Source: Brucella oryzae (GTDB lineage: Bacteria; Pseudomonadota; Alphaproteobacteria; Rhizobiales; Rhizobiaceae). From it: a stretch of 64,000 bases of DNA. Positions 18,596 through 29,390 of this stretch are shown in pieces. The stretch is taken from positions 1,054,001-1,118,000 of the forward strand of contig JAAVLL010000002.1 of assembly GCA_012103035.1 (NCBI GenBank), written 5' to 3'. The number at the start of each line of letters is the position of its first letter. Positions within the stretch are counted from its first letter, which is position 1. Position numbers and translations under genes: made by a program. The notes under the pieces are model-generated. The model saw only the letters and a list, made by a program, of their open reading frames with translations, ran no database searches and had not been told where the DNA came from.

Positions 18596-19968
18596 ATTCT
18601 GCCGCTCCACAGCGCATCTACGACTGGGCCGCATTCCGCGCCGAAATCGACGGCATCCGCATTTATGACGACCCCAAGCAGGTCGAGCTGCGCTCCCGCG
18701 ATTATTTCTGGTACAGCCCGATCCTGACCGAAGATATCGGCCATTATGTCGGTGATCTCGTCGTCATCCCGAAAGATCAGGATGAAGTGCGTCGCGTAGC
18801 GGCAGCCGCCGCGAAACTGCGCATTCCGATCACTGTTCGCGGCGGCGGCACAGGCAATTACGGCCAATGCGTTCCGCTTGAAGGCGGCATCATTCTGGAC
18901 ATGACCAAGATCGACCGCATCGTTTCTATCGAACCCGGCAAGGTTCGTGTCGAAGGCGGTGCTCGCATTTCACGCCTTGACGATGCCGTGCGCGAAACCG
19001 GTCAGGAACTGTTGATGTATCCGTCGACCCGCCGCATCGCCACGATTGGCGGCTTTTCTCAGGCGGTTCAGGCGGCATCGGCTCGCTGCGTCACGGCATG
19101 TTGCGCGACGATGGCAATGTCTATTCGGTCAAGGTTCTGACTGTCGAACCGGAGCCGAAAATTATCGAATTGAGCGGACGCGACATTCATAAAGTCCAGC
19201 ATGCCTATGGCACCAACGGCATCATTCTGGAGTTGGAAATCGGTCTTACCAAGGCGACCGACTGGATACATACTGCTGCCTTGTTCGATAGTTACGAGGC
19301 AACGCTCAACTTCTGCCTCAAGGCACTGGAAGACAATCTTGACTGCTATCTTCTGACCACAGTTGATCGCCGTTTTGCACGCTTTACACCAAGTTCGGCG
19401 ATCTGTTCCCATCCGACAAGGATGCGGTTTTTGCCATGATTGCCCCGGAAGAAATAGTTCGTTTCGAAGCGCTCGCCACTGAATTTCGCGGCAAGATTTC
19501 CTTCGCCATGACGCTGGATGAATTGCACAAGAATGGTTTGCAGCCTGCTTATGAGTGCGGCTGGAACCACACAACCTTGCAGGCGTTGAAAGCCGAGGAA
19601 GGCTGGACCTATCTTCAGGTTGCCTATCCTCGCCCCTTCGACCCGGCATTGGTCAATCGCCAGATCGAGCGTTATGGCGACACGCAATATATGCATCACG
19701 AAATGGCACGCCTCAAAGGCGAAGTGCAGATTTTCGCGCTTCCGCTCGTCCGCTTTGAAGGCCGTGAGGAGATGTACCGTCTGATCAAGGAACTGGAGCA
19801 GATTGACGGTTGCGACATCTACGATCCGCATGCCTACACCATCGAGGACGGCGGCATGAAAGAAATCGACAGCGTCCAGATCGAATTCAAAAACTGTCCG
19901 ACCCATATGGCCTGCTCAATCCGGGTAAAACGCGCGGCTGGACCGCCGACATGGCTTTGACTGATTAA
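18592..19968 (+). CDS. FAD-binding oxidase (GlcD/VAO type)
   Basis: Flavin oxidoreductase with an FAD_binding_4 (PCMH) fold. The N-terminal half holds ILTEDIGHYVGDLVVIPKDQDEV and the flavin-binding PITVRGGGTGNYGQCVPLEGGIILDM. A GGSGGIGSLRHGMLRDD segment appears after repair near 19060. Later pieces are joined across losses near 19390 and 19900, ending DPYGLLNPGKTRGWTADMALTD at a TAA at 19966. About 459 residues. It may oxidise or open an intermediate of the ring-degradation pathway encoded by the operon; the reaction is unknown. Confidence 0.8.
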
Positions 19969-19984
19969 AACAAGGGGAACCAAT

Positions 19985-20985
19985 ATGAAAAACACTGGTT
20001 GCGGCGCTGGCCGCACTTTCCATGGGCCTTTCCGCACAAATGGCCTATGCACTCGACAAGGTGACGCTCGGCACCAACTGGCTCGCTCGCCGGTCACGGC
20101 GGATTCTATCAAGCCCTTGCCGACGGCACCTATGAGAAACACGGCCTCGACGTACAAATCGAAATGGGTGGACCGCAGGTCAACAATCGCCCGATGCTTG
20201 CGGCAGGCCGCCTCGACTTCCTGCTGACCGGAAACCTGCTTCTGTCGTTCAACAATGTCGCCAACGGTGTGCCGACGACGGTTGTTGCCGCGTTCTACCA
20301 GAAAGACCCGCAGGCATTGATGGCGCATGAAGGTGCGTACAAGGATTTCAAGGATCTCACCAATGCCGAAACGATCCTGATTTCGAAGGACGGCCAGTTC
20401 TCGTTCTGGCCATGGCTCGTCAAGGACTTTGGCTTCAAAGACGAACAGCGCCCTTATGGCTATAGCCTCGCCCAGTTCCTCAACGACAACAAGACCGTGC
20501 AGCAGGCCTATGCGACCGCCGAGCCGATCTATGCAGAAAAGGAAGGCGCTAAGGTTACGACCTATCTCCTCGCCGACTACGGCTACAGCACTTACGGCAA
20601 CACGATCGAAACCCGTCAGGATCTGATCGAAAAGAACCCCGATCTGGTACAGCGCTTCGTCAGCGCTTCCATCGAAGGTTGGACCAATTTCCTCTATGGC
20701 GACCGCAGCAAAGCCTATGAACTGATCTTGAAAGATAATCCGGACATGAGCAAGGAAACGCTCGATGCGGAACTGGAGCGGATCAAAACCTTCAGCTTAT
20801 CGATAGCGGCGATACGCTTGAAAAGGAATTGGCGCTATCTCGATGGATCGCGTCAAGGCGTTCTACGAACTCGCCCGCAAGGCAGGAATTGTCAGCGGCG
20901 ACGAACTCGACATGAGCAAGGTTGCGACCGATACCTTTGTAAACAAGGGCGTGGGGCTCGACATCAAGAAGAAGCTGGGCCAATA
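19985..20985 (+). CDS. ABC transporter substrate-binding protein, NMT1/THI5-like
   Basis: Periplasmic binding protein. After repair of a base near 19995 it starts with a signal peptide (LVAALAALSMGLSAQMAYA). The mature part begins LDKVTLGTNWLA and continues HGGFYQALADGTYEKHGLDVQIEMGGPQVNNRPMLAAGRLDF, the classic NMT1-like opening seen in ThiY and in SsuA-type proteins. Further losses near 20085, 20800 and 20850 give about 334 residues. NMT1-like proteins often bind aromatic N-heterocycles such as thiamine-pyrimidine precursors, which agrees with the enzymes and regulator of this operon. Confidence 0.85.
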
Positions 20986-21011
20986 ACCCTCCTCAATCGC
21001 GGTGGGTATGA

Positions 21012-21691
21012 ATGAGCAACGGCGACGAGAATGAAGACACAGAGCTGACCGGACGGGACAAGGTTCTCGGACGCAGGCGGCGCATTCTCGGCGCAATACA
21101 GGCCGCCGCGATCGATGAATTTGCCGAAAAGGCCTTGCGGGGGCATCAACGCAAGGCATTGCGCACCGCGCCGGTCTCACCAAGCCGCAACTGCACTACT
21201 ATATTTCGAGCAAGGAAGAGCTTTACGAAGACATCATCGTCTATATCCTCGACGAATGGGAAGAAATATTCCTCGGAGCCAATACTGAGGACGATCCCGC
21301 CAAGGTGATCCGCCAGTATATCCGCGCGAAGCTCGAATACAGCCAGAAGAATCCCAAGGCCTCGCGCCTTTTCACAACCGAAATTGCCAATGGTGCGCCC
21401 TATCTCGGACGCCACTGGACCAAGCATCAATCTGCCACCCAGAATGCCGTCCGCCTCATCCAGTCTTGGGTGGATGACGGTCGTATCAAGCCTGTCGATC
21501 CATTGCTGTTCCAGATGCATATATGGGCAGTCACCCAGCATTATGCTGATTTTGAAGCACAGGTCCGCAGCATGATGGAACTCGGCAAGAACGAACCGCT
21601 CGACCTTGAACGGATCGAAAAGAAGTTTCGACGCTTTTTCTGCGAGCCTGTGGGCTGGAATAAACACGTACTGAAATCCTTGTCAGCGTAG
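21012..21691 (+). CDS. rutR: TetR-family regulator, RutR-like
   Basis: Likely pyrimidine-sensing repressor. The N-terminal HTH (RRILGAIQAAAIDEFAEKALRG, then GLTKPQLHYYISSKEELYEDI after repair near 21165) is typical TetR, and the C-terminal part matches the RutR/YcdC branch: PKASRLFTTEIANGAPYL and FQMHIWAVTQHYADFEAQV. RutR in E. coli binds uracil/thymine and controls pyrimidine degradation. It is the last gene of the operon, whose promoter carries a RutR-type palindrome, implying feedback control. Its stop overlaps the tail of the convergent RpiR gene by nine bases. Confidence 0.83.
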
Positions 21692-22575
21692 CCCTTCAAG
21701 TTCCGCAATGCGGGCTGCGCTATCCCTTTCCAGCATTCTCGTCATTTCACGAATGACCGTTTCAGCCAAAACAAAAGTGCAGCCGACGAATCCCAGGCTG
21801 ACGGCACGGCTGTACGCCCTGCCAAAACATGTCGGGCCACACGTGCAATCGGCGAAAGCCACTGGTCGGTTACAAGAACAACCTCCACGCCTCTCGCTCG
21901 CGCTTTCTCAGCCAGTTTCAAAAGGCTGTCTTGATAACGACGAATATCGAGAACCACCAGAACATCGCGCTTCCCCATATCGAGAAGACGGTCACGCCAT
22001 ACACTTTCCTGTCCACCCAGATGAAAGACATGCGGACGAATGACAGTCATATGCGCCGCCATATACTGCGCAATGGGATCGGTGAAGCGTCCACCAATGA
22101 GATAGACATTTCCTTTCGCCTCACTCAAAGCTGACACGGCCTGCCGCAGCTGCTTTTCGCCGAGATGCCGAAAGCTTTCACGGATATTTTCCAGCGTGTG
22201 CTCCACAGCCGGATAGGCCGTGTCTGGTCCGGTCCCCGGCTGTTCGTTGCGATGGTGCGGCGACTGCAACTGAGCTGCGAGCTCATCCTGCAATCGCGCC
22301 TGGAAATCGGGGTAACTCTGAAACCCGAGCCTGTTCACGAAGCGTAGGATAGTCGGGGAGCTGACACCAGCCAATGCAGAAAATTCCGCAACGGTTTTCA
22401 AGCCTAGCATCGGGTAATTGGCGATCAGCGTTTGGGCTGCACTTCGCTCGCCCGCCGGCATCGTATCGATCCGCTCATTGATCAGTTCCGCAACGCTTGC
22501 ATGCACAGGCACAGCACTTTCCGTTCCCGAACGCCCTTTTGAATTTGGGCGAAATTGTGTTTGACAAATAATCAT
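21683..22575 (-). CDS. MurR/RpiR-family transcriptional regulator
   Basis: HTH_6 DNA-binding domain at the N-terminus (GLKTVAEFSALAGVSSPTILRFVNRLGF) followed by a SIS domain (GNVYLIGGRFTDPIAQYMAAHM, VLVVLDIRRYQDSLLKLAEKAR). The open frame extends 45 codons upstream of the chosen ATG (MIICQTQF) with no family similarity, and it would run into the divergent gene's promoter. A base is lost near 21773; the repaired end is LAETVIREMTRMLERDSAARIAELEGLR. About 297 residues. It is divergent from the N-formylglutamate-amidohydrolase/TRAP locus and most likely controls it through the palindrome at 22619. Confidence 0.85.
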
Positions 22576-22618
22576 AGGACGTATCAAATAATCCGCAATA
22601 GCGCATAATTGGAAAAAC

Positions 22619-22632
22619 GTAACATAAGTTAC
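22619..22632. promoter_or_regulatory. Probable RpiR operator
   Basis: GTAACATAAGTTAC is a perfect 5+5 inverted repeat with a 4-base centre, located between the divergent RpiR gene and the hydrolase gene. RpiR-family sites such as HexR's TGTAATnnnATTACA have this kind of symmetry. Nearby, ACAAATAATC and TCAAATAATCC form a loose direct repeat. Confidence 0.5.
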
Positions 22633-22651
22633 AGCGCGGGGAACGAACAGA

Positions 22652-23439
22652 ATGACGGACGAGCGAGAATATCGCACGGCTTCGTGCGAGCCTGTTTCTG
22701 TCTTCAACAAGGATGGGGAAAGCCCCTATCTCTTTGTCTGCGAGCACGCATCCAATTTCATTCCCAAGACTTTCGACGAGCTCGGACTGAATGTTGATGC
22801 TTTGCGGGCCCATATCGCCTGGGATCCTGGCGCGTTGCAGGTCGCAAGACATCTCGCAACTTCACTTGATGCGCCTCTTGTCGAAAGCCAGCTTTCGCGG
22901 CTGTTGATCGATTGCAACCGCCCGCTTGATGCCCACGACCTCATTCCGGAAATCAGCGAGACGACCGTAGTTCCCGGAAATCACGCGCTCAATTCCATGG
23001 AACGTCTGGCGCGTATCGATCTTTCGCACCGTCCGTTTCACGCCGCTATCGAACGCTTAATCGCAATGCGCGCGCGCGCTGCCCTCATGGATCGTGACGA
23101 TCCACTCCTTCACGCCGGTTTATCTCGGCGCCTCGCGACCATGGCAGATCGGCATCATCCATGACGAGGATGACCGCATCGCCCGGCCACTGATCGCCGC
23201 GCTCTGGCAGGATAAGAGCCTCGATGTCGGCGTGAATGAACCTTATTCGCCTGCCGACCGCGTCTACTACACACTCGAACGGCACGCTCGCCCACGCAAC
23301 GCTCCTGCGTGATGATCGAACTTCGCAACAATGAGATTGCCGATGGTCCGGCGCAGGCCGACTGGGGCGAAAAACTCGCAACGATATTAAAGGACATTGC
23401 GAAAGCAATTGGCCCCACAACACGGAACAGAAAGCCTGA
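22652..23439 (+). CDS. N-formylglutamate amidohydrolase (FGase/HutG-like) family protein
   Basis: Zinc-type hydrolase of the FGase family, known for cleaving N-formyl-L-glutamate in histidine catabolism. The family opening is seen in SPYLFVCEHASNFIPKTFDELGL, with LIDCNRPLD, IDLSHRPFHAAIERLI and HSFTPVYLGASRPWQIGIIHDED following. Losses near 23095 and 23295 split it. The 3' end is uncertain: one further base in the CCCC near 23415 would give a TGA at 23437, just ahead of the next ribosome site, about 263 residues. No other hut genes are nearby; neighbours are a TRAP transporter and a PuuA-like ligase, so a gamma-glutamyl amide is an alternative substrate. Confidence 0.78.
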
Positions 23440-23450
23440 AGGAGCCGGAA

Positions 23451-24002
23451 ATGCCGAAGCCGATCAGACTGTTCGTCAAATATGTTGATGCAGTGAATTA
23501 CTATGTCGGGCGCTTTGCGATGTATCTCTTCTTCGTGCTTGGTGCCTGCCTTCTATATTCGACTTTTTCACGCGTGGTTCTCGGCGTGCCGGTCAACTGG
23601 GTCTTGGAAATGTCCCAGTTTTTGCTCTCTGCCTATTATCTGCTCGGCGGCGCCTACGCCATGCAGCAGGGCGCGCATGTACGTATGGACCTGTTCTTCG
23701 ACCGTCTTTCACCGCGCAGGAAAATGATCACCGACATGATCACCATCCTGTTCATCATCTTCTATCTCGGCGTGATGGTCGCCGGTGGTATTTCATCGAC
23801 CAATTACGCCATCGTCTACAATCAGAAGAACTACACCGCCTGGGCGCCGCTTCTCTGGCCTATCAAGCTCATCATGACCGTCGGTATTTTGCTGCTACTG
23901 CTGCAATGCGTCTCCAATTTCTTCAAGGACTGGGCCTCCCTGCGTGGAAAGCCAATCAGCACCATTGCGGGTCCCGCCATTGAGGAAGGGCATCACATAT
24001 GA
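23451..24002 (+). CDS. TRAP transporter small permease (DctQ)
   Basis: 183-residue membrane protein with four hydrophobic helices (GRFAMYLFFVLGACLLYSTF, WVLEMSQFLLSAYYLLGGAYA, DMITILFIIFYLGVMVAGGI, LIMTVGILLLLLQCVSNFF). ATG at 23451 follows AAGGAGCC. The AYAMQQGAHVRMDLFF loop is a DctQ hallmark. The gene is intact, and its stop overlaps the large-subunit start (ATGA). Confidence 0.9.
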   Translation: MPKPIRLFVKYVDAVNYYVGRFAMYLFFVLGACLLYSTFSRVVLGVPVNWVLEMSQFLLSAYYLLGGAYAMQQGAHVRMDLFFDRLSPRRKMITDMITILFIIFYLGVMVAGGISSTNYAIVYNQKNYTAWAPLLWPIKLIMTVGILLLLLQCVSNFFKDWASLRGKPISTIAGPAIEEGHHI

Positions 24003-25324
24003 GTTCGGAATTCATAACGCTCTTCATGTTTGCAACCATGATGGTGCTGCTCATGACCGGGCAGCGCGTATTCGGCGTGATCGGTTTTGTCGGCTCGCTC
24101 GCCGCGCTCCTGCTTTGGGGCAAAGGCTCGTTCGAGATGCCGTACAATGCCACCTTTGCGGTGTTGAACTGGTATCCGCTTATCACAGTGCCGTTCTTTG
24201 TCTTCATGGGTTACATGCTCTCGGAATCGGGGATTGCCAGCAATCTCTACCGCATGTTCCACGTGTGGTTCGGCGGCATTCGCGGCGGTCTGGCACTGGG
24301 CACGATCGGCCTGATGGTCATCATTTCCTGCATGAACGGCCTGAGTGTTGCGGGCATGGCCATTGGCGCGACCGTAGCTCTGCCGGAGCTTCTCAAGCGT
24401 GGCTACAACAAGGTTATGGTAACGGGCGTCATTCAGGCTGGCAGCTCGCTCGGCATCCTCATTCCGCCAAGCGTAGTGCTTGTTCTTTATGCAATGATTG
24501 CCCGACAGCCCGTTTTGCAGTTGTGGCTCGCAGGCATAGGCCCCGGGCTTCTCATGGCCACGCTCTTTGCCATCTACATCTATATACGCTGCCGTATCCA
24601 ACCAGAGCTCGGACCGACATTGCCACAGGATGAATTGGACAGAATTACGTGGCATGATCGTTTTGTTGCACTGCGCGCAGGCATTCTACCGCTCGTCGTC
24701 TTCGGCGCAATGATGGGACTTTTCCTCACCGGTGTTACCAGCCTTGTCGAAAGCTCTGCCGTCGGTGCTTTGCTTGCAACACTTGCAGCGCTTTTCACCG
24801 GACGCCTCAACAAGACTGTATGGGAAACCACAACGCGGAACAGCCTTACCGTCACCTGCATGTTCCTCTGGATCATTCTGGCGGCGCTTTGTTTCTCGTC
24901 GGTCTATGATGGCCTCGGAGCGGTGAAAGCCATCGAAAGCGTGTTGCTGAATACCTTCGATCTGTCACCATGGACAATCCTAATACTGATGCTGTTTTCG
25001 TTCATTATATTGGGCATGTTCCTTGACGACACGGCAATGCTGGTCATCGTGGCACCGCTCTACATACCGCTGGTAAAGAGCCTCGGCTTCAACGCCATCT
25101 GGTTCGGTGTGCTCTACACGATTACGTGCCAGATCGCATATATCACGCCGCCTTTCGGGTACAATCTCTTCATGATGCGGGCCTTGGCGCCAAAAGAAGT
25201 CACACTGATAGATATCTATCGTTCGATCGTGCCGTTCTTCTTTCTCATGGTGCTGACCATCATCCTTCTGATGATCTTTCCGCAAATCGCGATGTGGTTG
25301 CCCAACTGGTACACAGGACGATGA
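23999..25324 (+). CDS. TRAP transporter large permease (DctM)
   Basis: 441-residue ion-transporter-like subunit that carries out sodium-coupled uptake with DctQ. Family signatures include MNGLSVAGMAIGATVALPELLKRGYNKVM, QAGSSLGILIPPSVVLVLYAMI and MFLDDTAMLVIVAPLYIPLVKSLGFN. Around a dozen hydrophobic segments, no frame damage. Overlaps dctQ by four bases. Confidence 0.93.
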   Translation: MSSEFITLFMFATMMVLLMTGQRVFGVIGFVGSLAALLLWGKGSFEMPYNATFAVLNWYPLITVPFFVFMGYMLSESGIASNLYRMFHVWFGGIRGGLALGTIGLMVIISCMNGLSVAGMAIGATVALPELLKRGYNKVMVTGVIQAGSSLGILIPPSVVLVLYAMIARQPVLQLWLAGIGPGLLMATLFAIYIYIRCRIQPELGPTLPQDELDRITWHDRFVALRAGILPLVVFGAMMGLFLTGVTSLVESSAVGALLATLAALFTGRLNKTVWETTTRNSLTVTCMFLWIILAALCFSSVYDGLGAVKAIESVLLNTFDLSPWTILILMLFSFIILGMFLDDTAMLVIVAPLYIPLVKSLGFNAIWFGVLYTITCQIAYITPPFGYNLFMMRALAPKEVTLIDIYRSIVPFFFLMVLTIILLMIFPQIAMWLPNWYTGR

Positions 25325-25424
25325 CGATAGCGACAGAAGAATGCGCATAAGCCGGTGACAAGAGTCCGAAGGGCCAGACCGGAACAGATAAAGGGTGAAC
25401 TCAAACAAGAGTGGGAGAATGGGC

Positions 25425-26489
25425 ATGAGTGAGAATAGCAAGCTTAACAAACGCGATTTTCTCAAGAAAGCCGGGCTGACAACCGTTGGCGCGTTGGGTG
25501 CAAGCGCACTTGCAACACCTTATGTTAGGGCACAAAGTCCGATCAAGTGGCGGCTTCAGACCTATGCAGGCCCGGCGCTTGCCGAGCACGTCATCAAGCC
25601 GTCGATTGACGCTTTCAACAAAGCCGCAAATGGCGACATGGTCATCGAACTTTATACTGCCGACCAGCTTGTACCGCAGGGTGAACTGTTCCGTGCTGTT
25701 CAATCAGGCACAATCGATGCCGCACAAAGCGACGACGACTCCATGGCATCGCCGGTCGATGTCGCAGTCTTCGGGGCTTATTTCCCTTCGCATCGCGCTA
25801 CAGCCTCGATGTGCCCGCCCTGTTCAACTGGTACGGGCTCAATGAAATATGGGACGAAGCCTATAAAGAAATTCCGGGTGTTACCTGGCTTAGTGCCGGT
25901 TCCTGGGACCCCTGCAATTTCGTGACCACCAAACCGATCCGCAGCGTTGCTGACTTGCAGGGCCTGCGCGTCTTCACCTTCCCGACCGGCGGGCGCTTCC
26001 TGACCAAGTTCGGCGTCGTGCCAGTCACGCTGCCATGGGAAGATATTGAAGTCGCAATCCAGACCGGCGAACTCGATGGCGTTGCGTGGTGTGGCGCGAC
26101 TGAGGCCTATACGGTCGGCTGGGCCGACATAAACAAGTACTATCTGACCAACAACATCAACGGCGCCTGGGCTGGTTCCTATTTCGCCAATACGGAAAAA
26201 TGGGAGGCGGTGCCAGATCATCTGAAGACACTGTTCGCTGGCAATGGATTCATCGCATTATTATCGCCAGCATTGGTACTGGTGGGGCGAAGCTCACTAT
26301 CGCACTACCGGCGGAAAACTGGAACTGACGACCATTCCAGAATCGGAATGGAAGCAGATCGAGGACGCCGCCGAACAGTTCTGGGACGAAATCGCCGCTA
26401 AGAGCGAGAGGAACGCAAAAGTTGTCGAAATCCTCAAGAAATACCAGAAGACCATGCGCGATGCGGGCGCACCTTATCGCTACGCCTGA
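25425..26489 (+). CDS. TRAP transporter substrate-binding protein (DctP/TakP-like, Tat signal)
   Basis: Periplasmic solute receptor of the TRAP system. The start at 25425 has GGAG seven bases before it. The N-terminus NKRDFLKKAGLTTVGALGASALATPYVRA looks like a Tat signal, as in the TakP-like branch for keto acids and lactate-type solutes. The mature protein begins PIKWRLQTYAGPAL and contains TADQLVPQGELFRAVQSGTIDAAQS and RSVADLQGLRVFTFPTGGRFLTKFG. Losses near 25795 and 26255 are repaired to about 355 residues ending MRDAGAPYRYA. It shares the operon with the ligase and dehydrogenases downstream. Confidence 0.87.
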
Positions 26490-26554
26490 CGAACAAGAGC
26501 GCCGTGCATTCGCGCGGCGCCTTTATTTCATTCCGTGGGAGCACAGCAAATTAA

Positions 26555-27921
26555 ATGGCCGGACAATTGACATTCGATGCATTGAAAAGGCAGTCGCGGA
26601 AAATGAAATCGATACAATTCTCGCATGTTTCGTAGACATGCAGGGACGTTTGATCGGCAAGCGCTTCTACGGACAGTTCTTCGTGGAATCTGGTTACGAC
26701 GAAACCCACGGCTGCAACTATCTCCTTGCCGACGATATCGATATGGAGCCGGTGCCGGGCTACGAGGCTGCTGGATGGGATAAGGGGTACGGTGATTTTG
26801 TCATCAAGCCGGATCTTTCGACCCTGCGTGTCGCCACATGGCTGGAAAAGACTGCCATCGTGCTTTGCGACGTGCTCGATCACCACGATCATCAGGATCT
26901 GGCGCATTCCCCGCGTGCTATCCTCAAGAAGCAGCTGGCGCGTCTGCATGAGCGCGGCTATCGCGCCTATTTCGCGTCCGAGCTTGAATTCTATCTCTTC
27001 GACGAGACCTACAAAACAGCTCGCGCCAAGCACTGGCAGGACATGGAAACGGCTTCACCTTATGTGCAGGATTATGTCATCCACCTGACCACCAAGGAGG
27101 AGCCAGTCCTCCGCGCAATGCGCAACCAGCTCGCGGCAGCCGGTATCCCGGTCGAAAACTCAAAGGGCGAATGGGGGCCGGGGCAGGAAGAGCTGAATGT
27201 GCGTTACGCCGAAGCGCTCGAAATGGCGGACCGTCATGTCATCATGAAGAACGCGATGAAGGAAATAGCCGAGGCGCATGGCAAGTGCATCACCTTCATG
27301 GCCAAGTATGATTACAGCAAAGCTGGAAGCTCGAGCCACGTGCACAATTCCATCTGGAGCGCCGATGGCAAGGAGCCGCTCTTCTTCGATCCGAAAGCGC
27401 CCTATACCATGACGCCGCTGATGCGTTCCTGGGTGGCCGGGCAGCTCAAATATGCCACCGACTACACCTATTTCCTCGCGCCTTACATCAATTCCTACAA
27501 GCGTTTTCAAGCAGGCACCTTCGCGCCGACGAAAATCATGTGGAGCCAGGATAATCGCACCGCTGGCTTCCGCCTGTGCGGCGAAGGCACAAAAGCATTC
27601 GTATCGAATGCCGCATCGGCGGCGCCGACCTCAATCCCTATCTGGCTTTTGCAGCGCTCATCGCATCGGGTCTGCAGGAATCGACGAACAACTGGAACTC
27701 GACGAGCCCTTCGTCGGTGATGCCTACAGCGCGGTCAAACTCAAGGAAATTCCTTACACGCTCCGGGAGGCCGCACAGGCGCTCAAAACTCCGAGTTCCT
27801 CAAGGAGGCTCTCGGGGAAGCGGTCGTCAACCACTACGTCCACACTGCCCATTGGGAACAGATCGAATATGATCGGCGCGTAACCGACTGGGAACTGCAT
27901 CGCGGGTTCGAGCGCTATTGA
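26555..27921 (+). CDS. Glutamine-synthetase-family ligase (gamma-glutamyl-amine synthetase / PuuA-like)
   Basis: ATP-dependent gamma-glutamylation enzyme. MAGQLTFDALK at 26555 is the family-like start; one A missing near 26586 shifts it into AVAENEIDTILACFVDMQGRLIGKR. Active-site strings are ASELEFYLF, GEWGPGQEELNVRYAEALEMADRH, GSSSHVHNSIW and RFQAGTFAPTKIMWSQDNRTAGFRL. Three further single-base losses (about 27598, 27680, 27790) step the frame down one position each time, ending HWEQIEYDRRVTDWELHRGFERY. About 456 residues. No adenylylation-type C-terminus is obvious, and the company of ALDH, ADH and an FGase-like hydrolase favours amine catabolism over nitrogen assimilation. Confidence 0.85.
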
Positions 27922-27979
27922 CCCGCGCGACCGATCCCGAAATGAATAACGCAATGCCAGACTTCAAAGGAAATTGCAG

Positions 27980-29360
27980 ATGAGCGGCACAGCCAAGATC
28001 ATCTCCCCATCGACGGCTCGGTCTATGCCGAGCGTCCTTTTGAACGAGGCCGCAATCACCTCGGTCGCCGCCGCCGCCCGTGATGCGCAAACCGGCTGGG
28101 CTCAGTTGAGTATTGCTGAGCGCGCGCGCTATTGCCGGGCCGCACTGGATGCGCTTGCCGGGATGCAGGAAGAGATTATCCCTGAAATCGCATGGCAGAT
28201 GGGGCGCCCGACCCGTTACGGCGGGGAGAATGGCGGCGTGCAGGAGCGCGGCCAATATATGATCGATATCGCCGAAGAAGCGCTAAAACCTATGTTCCCG
28301 CTCAGAAGGATGGCTTCCGTCGGTATGTGAAGCATGTGCCGCTCGGCGTGGTTCTGGTGATTGCACCATGGAACTATCCCTATCTCACCGCCGTCAACAC
28401 AATCATTCCCGCACTTATGGCCGGGAACACTGTGATCCTCAAACATGCAACGCAGACGCTTCTGGCTGGTGAACGCTTTGCAAAAGCGTTTGAGAAGGCC
28501 GGGCTGCCCAAGGGTGTATTCCAGAATATCGTTCTCGATCACGCATCGACGGAAAAGCTGCTCGCATCCGGCACAATTGACCACGTGAATTTCACCGGCT
28601 CGGTTGGCGGGGGCGCGCCATCGAAAAGGCTGCTGCAGGCACCTTCATGACGCTGGGGCTGGAGCTTGGTGGCAAGGACCCGGCCTATGTTCTGCCCGAT
28701 GCCGATCTGGATTACGCCATCGCCAATCTGGTGGACGGCGCGTTCTTCAATTCGGGCCAGTGCTGCTGCGGGATCGAGCGCATTTATGTTCATGAAGCAG
28801 TCTATGACCGCTTTGTTGATGGCTTCATCAATCTGACGAAGCAATATGTGGTCGGCAATCCGCTGGATAGTTCAACGACGCTCGGCCCGATGGCACAGGC
28901 GCGCTTTGCCGATCTTATCCGCGAGCAGAAAGCGGAAGCCCTGCGCAAGGGCGCAAAGGCGCATGTGAATATGAGCGTCGGGAACGACCGTGCAGGTTCT
29001 CCCTATGTCGCCCCGGAAGTGCTCACCAATGTCGATCACCAGATGAGCGTCATGCGCGAGGAAAGCTTCGGCCCCATCGTTGGCATCATGAAAGTGCGCA
29101 ACGACGAGGAAGCCCTCACATTGATGAACGACAGTATCTATGGCCTGACAGCTTCGCTCTGGACGGCAGACACGGACCACTCCGCCACTCTCGGCGACCG
29201 TATCGAAACGGGCACGGTTTTCATGAACCGTTGTGATTATCTCGATCCCGCACTTGTCTGGACCGGAGTGAAAGAGACTGGCAAGGGTGCTGCCCTGTCA
29301 CCCATCGGCTACGGCAATCTCACGCGGCCAAAATCCTTCCATCTGCGTGAAAAGATCTGA
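27980..29360 (+). CDS. NAD(P)-dependent aldehyde dehydrogenase
   Basis: Oxidises an aldehyde to an acid. Conserved blocks are [23 protein letters not shown] (Rossmann entry), [39 protein letters not shown] (general-base Glu), [18 protein letters not shown] (nucleophilic Cys), [17 protein letters not shown] at 27980 with AAAGGA upstream. Losses near 28012, 28040, 28300 and 28612 are repaired to about 461 residues. It sits 58 bases after the ligase and 30 before the alcohol dehydrogenase, suggesting an alcohol-aldehyde-acid series acting on a free or glutamylated amine. Confidence 0.88.
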
Positions 29361-29390
29361 CCGCTTATCATCATTCGGAAAGCAATCGAT

